From assembly GCF_001278805.1 (NCBI RefSeq), contig NZ_CP012602.1, forward strand, positions 3,879,501 through 3,943,500: a stretch of DNA of 64,000 bases, given 5' to 3'. The position numbers and the translations under genes were made by a program. Under the pieces are notes generated by a model, which ran no database searches, was not told the origin of the DNA, and saw only the letters and a list, made by a program, of their open reading frames with translations. This document shows positions 59,470 through 64,000 of the stretch, in pieces. This stretch comes from Bacillus sp. FJAT-18017. GTDB lineage: Bacteria; Bacillota; Bacilli; Bacillales; Cytobacillaceae. Position 1 is the first letter of the stretch. The number at the start of each line of letters is the position of its first letter.

Positions 59470-62025
59470 TTAAACATGCTTAAAGAAAGTGTATGGATCC
59501 ACTGTAACAAAGCTGCCATCCGGTATAAGCGGATTTTTTCTTAGGTGAAATGCTAGCTCCTCAAATAGTGGAGCCAAAACTGACCGCTCTGTTTCGTCGA
59601 TCGAGAATTCAATCCCATATTGGTGTATGTTGGACTTCATTTCCCTCATCCATACAACAGATCCAACCATTTTAATTGTGCTGCCCAAAATCTCAGTTTC
59701 AAATTCCAAGATGATATCGCGGTGAACTGGCAATCTTATATTTGACAGGAATCGTAAACCGCCCAGTCCGATATTTTGGATCAACACTTTTGTCTTTCCA
59801 ATTTCCACGTTTCTGCCATGAATTCGTATTAAGGCCATCGATGCACTTAAAGGGAAATCAAGATTAACTCTAGGATACTTCCGTTTCTTCTCAATAGCAG
59901 GTTTTTCCTTATCGCTATAGTGAAGTTCTATCTTTCCCTTCTTTAATAGAGCGGCAAACTCATCCGCAGCGACAGGTTTGGAAAATAAATACCCCTGGAT
60001 CATATTACAGTTGTATTCCTTCAATATTTCCAGTTGTTCCACTGTTTCTACACCTTCAGCGACCACATCCATTTCGAGATGCTGCGCCAATTCGATGATT
60101 GTTTTTGTAAAAAAATTCGAGCTGTCTATGTCTGTTCGGCTTAAATCATTAATAAAGGAGCGATCAATCTTTAACGTATCAATTTTTCCTTTGAATTTTT
60201 TAAGGGAAGAAAGCGACGAATAACCTGTACCAAAGTCATCCATGAGAACTTTAATCCCCATCTTCCTTAATTCATCCAGCATTGAGAAAACCACTTTCTC
60301 ATTTTCCAGGAGAGAGGTTTCGACTATTTCAACTTGAAGATAGCGTGGATCAAGTTGGGTTTTTGCTAATGTTTCTTTAATATTTTCAAGTAGTTCCTTT
60401 TGCAAAAAGCGATGGGCCGAGAGATTGATTGATACTGGAACCGCTGGCAAACCAGCATCCTGCCATGTTTTATTTTGACTGCATGCCGTTTCTTTAACCC
60501 ACTTTCCTATTTCCAGAATAAGCCCGGTTTCTTCTGCGATTGGAATAAATTCACCAGGGTAGACGATTCCCCATTCTGGGTGATTCCAGCGAATAAGCGC
60601 TTCAGCCCCAATAATTTCATGAGTGGCCGCGGAAAGTTTCGGCTGATAATATAACTCCAACTGATTCAGTTCCAATGCTTTTCGAAGGTCGGATTCCAGC
60701 ATGAATAGTTTATAAGCTTCTGTATTCATGGCGGAGTTGAAGATTTGATAGGTATTCCTGCCTTTTTCTTTCGCTTTATATAGAGCAGAGTTGGCATGCT
60801 TCATGAGGGTTTCAGTATCCTCTCCATCTTGTGGGAAGGTGCTGATCCCAATACTTGCTGTAATGAAAAGTTCATATTGTTCAATATTGAAAGGCTGCTC
60901 CAAAGATTCTATCATTGTTTTTGCATATTCTATTACGCGATCGATATCGCCTGTATTTGGCAATAAAACTACAAACTCGTCTCCACCCATCCGGGCAAGG
61001 ACGCCATCATTCCCAATACACAGGCTTAATCTTTCGGCAACTTTTTTGAGTAATTCGTTTCCAATGGTATGACCCGGTGTATCGTTAACATACTTGAAAC
61101 GATCCAAATCCAGCACCATGACGGTCAATGGCTGCCGGGATGTTTGTCTGTTGATTAATTCTTGTTCCAATTTTTTATAAAATAACCTGATGTTCGGGAG
61201 ACCCGTCAAAAAATCATGATGAGCCAAGTGTTCATTCATTGCTGCTGCCTTTTTGCGTTCTGTAATATCTTGAAGTGAAGCTACTATAAATGGCTTCCCT
61301 TGAAGATAAATCTTTTTGGAATGGGACTCGATATCGAGGATCGCACCATCGTTCCTGATGATCCTGAAAGTATGAGTCCTGCCGCTTTCACCATTGATTA
61401 ACTCTTTACCGAGAGAGATTAAATCAGACAGATCGTCTGGATGAACATAATCATGAAAAATTACCTTGGTTCTTCCTTCTGCTATACCTAAAATTTCGTA
61501 AAATCTCTTATTACCATATGAGACATTTCCGTCTTCTGAAACAATATAAATTCCGGCAAGAGCTTCCTCTACAATACTGCTAAATTTCAATTCGGATTCA
61601 GCCAGCACCCGTGCGGATTCTTGAATATCGGTAATATCCTTTGCTATTCCAAAAATACCAACCACTTTTTCTTCTGATTTTACAGGGATGATAGTTAATA
61701 GAATCAAAACAGACTGCCCATTTTTATGTACTAACGTCGTGTATGCAGACTGTTTTTCTCCAGTTAGAGCCTTTTTAATAAGCTCTTTATAATGTGGTAT
61801 TTCATTTAATGAAACAAATTGCTTTAACGGCTTTAATACCATTTCCTTTTGAGTATATCCGAGCGTTTCAGAAAATAAGTCATTCATTTTCGCAATGACT
61901 CCAAGATTATCCAAAAAGAAGATCATATCAGGGTTCTCTTCAAATAATGATCGATAAAACCTATCGTCTGTTATAGTAGTTTTAGAGTGGACATTCGCAG
62001 AATTTTCCATTGAAGTATTTCCCAT
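59470..62025 (-). CDS. PAS-PAS-GGDEF-EAL-PilZ cyclic-di-GMP protein
   Basis: 851 residues, no membrane spans. Two PAS domains (about 20-140 and 145-265; the second has VSEDGNVSYGNKRFYEILG) lead into a GGDEF domain with intact RMGGDEF near residue 347. The RxxD inhibitory site is not seen upstream of it. EAL follows with GAEALIRWNHPEWG near residue 477, LQVEIVETSLLENE and MDDFGTGYSSLSSLKKFK, so phosphodiesterase residues look intact. A C-terminal PilZ-like domain starts near residue 715 (KKRKYPRVNLDFPLSASM). It can make and/or degrade c-di-GMP and probably bind it. Confidence 0.93.
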   Translation of the reverse strand: MGNTSMENSANVHSKTTITDDRFYRSLFEENPDMIFFLDNLGVIAKMNDLFSETLGYTQKEMVLKPLKQFVSLNEIPHYKELIKKALTGEKQSAYTTLVHKNGQSVLILLTIIPVKSEEKVVGIFGIAKDITDIQESARVLAESELKFSSIVEEALAGIYIVSEDGNVSYGNKRFYEILGIAEGRTKVIFHDYVHPDDLSDLISLGKELINGESGRTHTFRIIRNDGAILDIESHSKKIYLQGKPFIVASLQDITERKKAAAMNEHLAHHDFLTGLPNIRLFYKKLEQELINRQTSRQPLTVMVLDLDRFKYVNDTPGHTIGNELLKKVAERLSLCIGNDGVLARMGGDEFVVLLPNTGDIDRVIEYAKTMIESLEQPFNIEQYELFITASIGISTFPQDGEDTETLMKHANSALYKAKEKGRNTYQIFNSAMNTEAYKLFMLESDLRKALELNQLELYYQPKLSAATHEIIGAEALIRWNHPEWGIVYPGEFIPIAEETGLILEIGKWVKETACSQNKTWQDAGLPAVPVSINLSAHRFLQKELLENIKETLAKTQLDPRYLQVEIVETSLLENEKVVFSMLDELRKMGIKVLMDDFGTGYSSLSSLKKFKGKIDTLKIDRSFINDLSRTDIDSSNFFTKTIIELAQHLEMDVVAEGVETVEQLEILKEYNCNMIQGYLFSKPVAADEFAALLKKGKIELHYSDKEKPAIEKKRKYPRVNLDFPLSASMALIRIHGRNVEIGKTKVLIQNIGLGGLRFLSNIRLPVHRDIILEFETEILGSTIKMVGSVVWMREMKSNIHQYGIEFSIDETERSVLAPLFEELAFHLRKNPLIPDGSFVTVDPYTFFKHV

Positions 62026-62231
62026 GATCCTCCTCCTCGTATATCAATTTTCAATTGATTTTCAATAGTTTTTCTTTGAGGTGATTATACCACAATTTAC
62101 CTAAGGTGAAGGGGTTCTATCTACAATTCTCCAATTATACCAATACCATCTAGGGTGTGTTTTATGGTGTCCCGGAAATTAAGCAAAAGGCGCCCGGTTC
62201 ATGGACGCCTCTTGCATTGTACAATATAAAA

Positions 62232-62264
62232 AGACCAGTGCTATCTTTTCCCTAGCACAGGTCT
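62232..62264 (-). terminator. Terminator of the 215-residue membrane protein gene
   Basis: AGACCAGTGCTA / TAGCACAGGTCT, then TTTTTATATTG on the minus strand; it abuts the stop codon. Confidence 0.75.
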
Positions 62265-62911
62265 CATCCTTTATTTCCCCGAATTCCAGCAGGAATTGCA
62301 GAATCATCTATCTGTATTTTTGACTGTATTCCCTGGGCATTCAGCAGTTTGATAACCGTCTCGAGCTCCTTCTTCTCGGTAATCACCACATAATCTGCGG
62401 GGCTAAGCCCGCCATTAAAGTGGAAGCTGAGTTTAAATCCATTGTTAACACGGGAGTCGAGCCCATATAAAGCGTGCCAGCGGACAATCCTCTCAACAGA
62501 GTATTCCTTTATATCCGAAGAAGCGATAAATTTGCTGTCCAGAATGATTCCATTGGGCACAACGAAAAAATTACCAGGGTGCTTGATTGCGTTTAGAATC
62601 AAATAGAACAAATAGGCAGAACTGAAGAGATACGTAGACAACCAATCTGTATACATAACAATAACCAGTAAGGCTGCCAAAACAATGAGAGCCGCACTTG
62701 TTCCCCATTTAACGATTTGATAAGATTTTGTCCGTTTCGACAGCCTCGATGCAGTCTTCCATTCCCCAGCCATAAGGACACTTGAAAAATGCTCCTCTGT
62801 CACAGGGAACAACGCATTTCCAGACAGGTTAATTGCCTTCTTAAGATTTATAAAATCCCGTATCAGACAATAAATACCGATTATAAAAATTAAAGCAAAA
62901 AGTATAGACAT
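62264..62911 (-). CDS. Hypothetical membrane protein with C-terminal soluble domain
   Basis: 215 residues. One hydrophobic helix at the N-terminus and a pair near residues 70-110 (TSAALIVLAALLVIVMYTDWL, FSSAYLFYLILNAI). The C-terminal 100 residues form a soluble beta-rich domain (GIILDSKFIASSDIKEYSVERIVRWHALYG.., ADYVVITEKKELETVIKLL). The layout recalls DUF5673-like or PH-like membrane proteins, but I cannot assign a family. A weak AGGTG site precedes the ATG at 62911. Confidence 0.7.
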   Translation of the reverse strand: MSILFALIFIIGIYCLIRDFINLKKAINLSGNALFPVTEEHFSSVLMAGEWKTASRLSKRTKSYQIVKWGTSAALIVLAALLVIVMYTDWLSTYLFSSAYLFYLILNAIKHPGNFFVVPNGIILDSKFIASSDIKEYSVERIVRWHALYGLDSRVNNGFKLSFHFNGGLSPADYVVITEKKELETVIKLLNAQGIQSKIQIDDSAIPAGIRGNKG

Positions 62912-63120
62912 AAGACACCTCCATTTGTCATCTTAGAGCTCTTGAATTTCATCTTAACTGTACGGCTAAAAATTGCAGTAAATTACCTCTGATTCAATTA
63001 TACCATGGGTTAAGGATAATTTCTCCAGCTTCGGTATTAGTTAGAATATTGACCACTAGGCATTCACCCATCTCCTCTTTACAACATAAAATAGGTAAAA
63101 ACCTATAGGAGGGAATTTTC

Positions 63121-64000
63121 ATGGGGAATGGACAACAGCCTGAACCGCAAAGCCAAAATTCCAGATTGAAATGGCATTTTTTCGAGCTGATTGGAATCAT
63201 TTTAGTGGTAGCGTCATTATTGATTCTGTTATTTAAGCCTAATTCACTTTCAAGTCTTTTTGACACCATTATAAAAGAGGTAAAACCCATCGTTGTAGAT
63301 GTTTTCCTCACAAGTGAAATTGGCGTTGCAATTGTTATTAGTGTGATTGTTGGCCGGATTTTAGAACGGCTGGGATTCACGGATGGCTTAATCCGAATTT
63401 TTGTGCCAATCATGAAATGGTTTAGAATCAATCCATCTGTCATTATTCCAAGTGTGTACAACATCCTCGGTGATATCAACGCTGCCGGAAAAATTGCCGG
63501 TCCAATCCTCGTTAAAGCTGGTGCTACCAAGGCCGAGCAAAAGATTGCAGTTGCAACAATGATTCAATCGCCTCAGTCTTTTGCAACATTCGTTTTAGGG
63601 CTTATCGCTTTGTCTGCCTTCGGAATCAATGCTTTTCCACTAGTAATCATCTCAATTATTCTGCCAATAATTATTGTCCCACTCCTTTTATCGAAGACTA
63701 TTTACCGCGATACAAGAAAAGTTGAATTGACTGAGCTGCCACGGTTTACACCGCAAACCAAGTTTCTACAGACGATTTTCGGTTCGGCAAAAGAAGGTGT
63801 GGAGCTTCTATTTCTTATCATTATCCCAGCAGTTGCGGCTGTTTTCTTCTTAATTGGTGCACTAAAATTCCTCGGTGTTTGGAGTTTCATTGAGTCCAGT
63901 CTTTCTTCCATCTTAACTGTTATGAGCATTGAGCCTTCCACCGGAATTGTTTCTATACTAGCAGCACCTACCCTCGCTGTTGCTCAATTGGCTGAACTAA
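63121..64000 (+). CDS. Nucleoside-recognition (Gate) domain membrane protein, partial
   Basis: About 293 residues are visible and the frame remains open at the window end. AGGAGGGAA precedes the ATG. At least seven hydrophobic spans are present. The segment VYNILGDINAAGKIAGPILVKAGATKAEQKIAVATMIQSPQSF (in parts) is the Gate-domain signature shared with SpmA/SpmB, YjiH-like and nucleoside transporter gating regions. Likely a small-solute transporter or a gate protein of the membrane; the substrate is unknown. Confidence 0.8.
   Translation, partial: MGNGQQPEPQSQNSRLKWHFFELIGIILVVASLLILLFKPNSLSSLFDTIIKEVKPIVVDVFLTSEIGVAIVISVIVGRILERLGFTDGLIRIFVPIMKWFRINPSVIIPSVYNILGDINAAGKIAGPILVKAGATKAEQKIAVATMIQSPQSFATFVLGLIALSAFGINAFPLVIISIILPIIIVPLLLSKTIYRDTRKVELTELPRFTPQTKFLQTIFGSAKEGVELLFLIIIPAVAAVFFLIGALKFLGVWSFIESSLSSILTVMSIEPSTGIVSILAAPTLAVAQLAEL

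Overview
The window looks like chromosomal DNA of a low-GC, spore-forming Bacillaceae bacterium (Bacillus/Mesobacillus-like). The grounds are strong AGGAGG-type ribosome binding sites, frequent GTG/TTG starts, an rbsRKDACB operon in the B. subtilis order, a YocH-like 3D-domain protein behind a WalR-type box, a KinA/KinE-like PAS histidine kinase and a LacI/CcpA style of sugar control. No rRNA, tRNA, CRISPR array, complete insertion sequence or phage was seen.

Layout. 1-5.6 kb: a PLD-nuclease/DEAH helicase cut by the window edge, a PrpE/ApaH-like phosphatase, small unknown proteins, a secreted GDSL hydrolase, a relic of a second rbsB-like gene and a TauE/SafE exporter. 6.0-11.8 kb: the complete ribose operon with a readable promoter/operator. 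12.2-17.3 kb: secreted 5'-nucleotidase, gamma-glutamyltransferase and a short-chain dehydrogenase. 17.5-22.2 kb: a 53-residue gene and a two-gene unit made of a winged-helix-like protein and a 1256-residue SF1 helicase with a long coiled-coil insert. 22.6-33.4 kb: a mixed accessory stretch with a Ser/Thr kinase facing a small Arg/Ser-rich protein, a BcsA-like glycosyltransferase, TraX, a VanX-type lipoprotein, frameshifted GNAT and isochorismatase genes, and an imported GC-rich ArsR/AHSA1 pair. 33.4-39.2 kb: nitrite reductase (nirB, nirD) followed by siroheme synthesis (cobA-hemD fusion, sirB, sirC), so enzyme and cofactor genes are together. 39.4-39.7 kb: a decayed second copy of the nirB promoter and 5' end. 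39.9 kb: the PAS histidine kinase.

41.6-55.7 kb is the most coherent accessory system. All genes are on the minus strand: ABC importer, cytoplasmic GH123-type beta-N-acetylgalactosaminidase, GntR regulator, tagatose-bisphosphate-type aldolase, PfkB kinase, AgaS-like SIS protein, ROK kinase, Gfo/Idh/MocA protein, 5'-nucleotidase and NagA/AgaA deacetylase. Together they read as uptake of a GalNAc-containing oligosaccharide, cleavage inside the cell, then kinase, deacetylase, deaminase/isomerase, second kinase and aldolase steps. A shared 14-bp operator lies before the transporter and before the aldolase, and a cre-like site overlaps the transporter start region. 55.8-64 kb holds the 3D-domain protein, a VWA lipoprotein, small proteins, a PAS-GGDEF-EAL-PilZ protein and the start of a Gate-domain membrane protein.

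The least explained feature is a class of intergenic arrays with an almost exact 21-bp period. Each of three arrays has its own 7-10 bp core and variable filler. One sits inside the decayed nirB copy, in place of about 26 codons. A separate dispersed motif related to TTCGACAAAAAGCGGG plus GTGACAGGCACC occurs four times.
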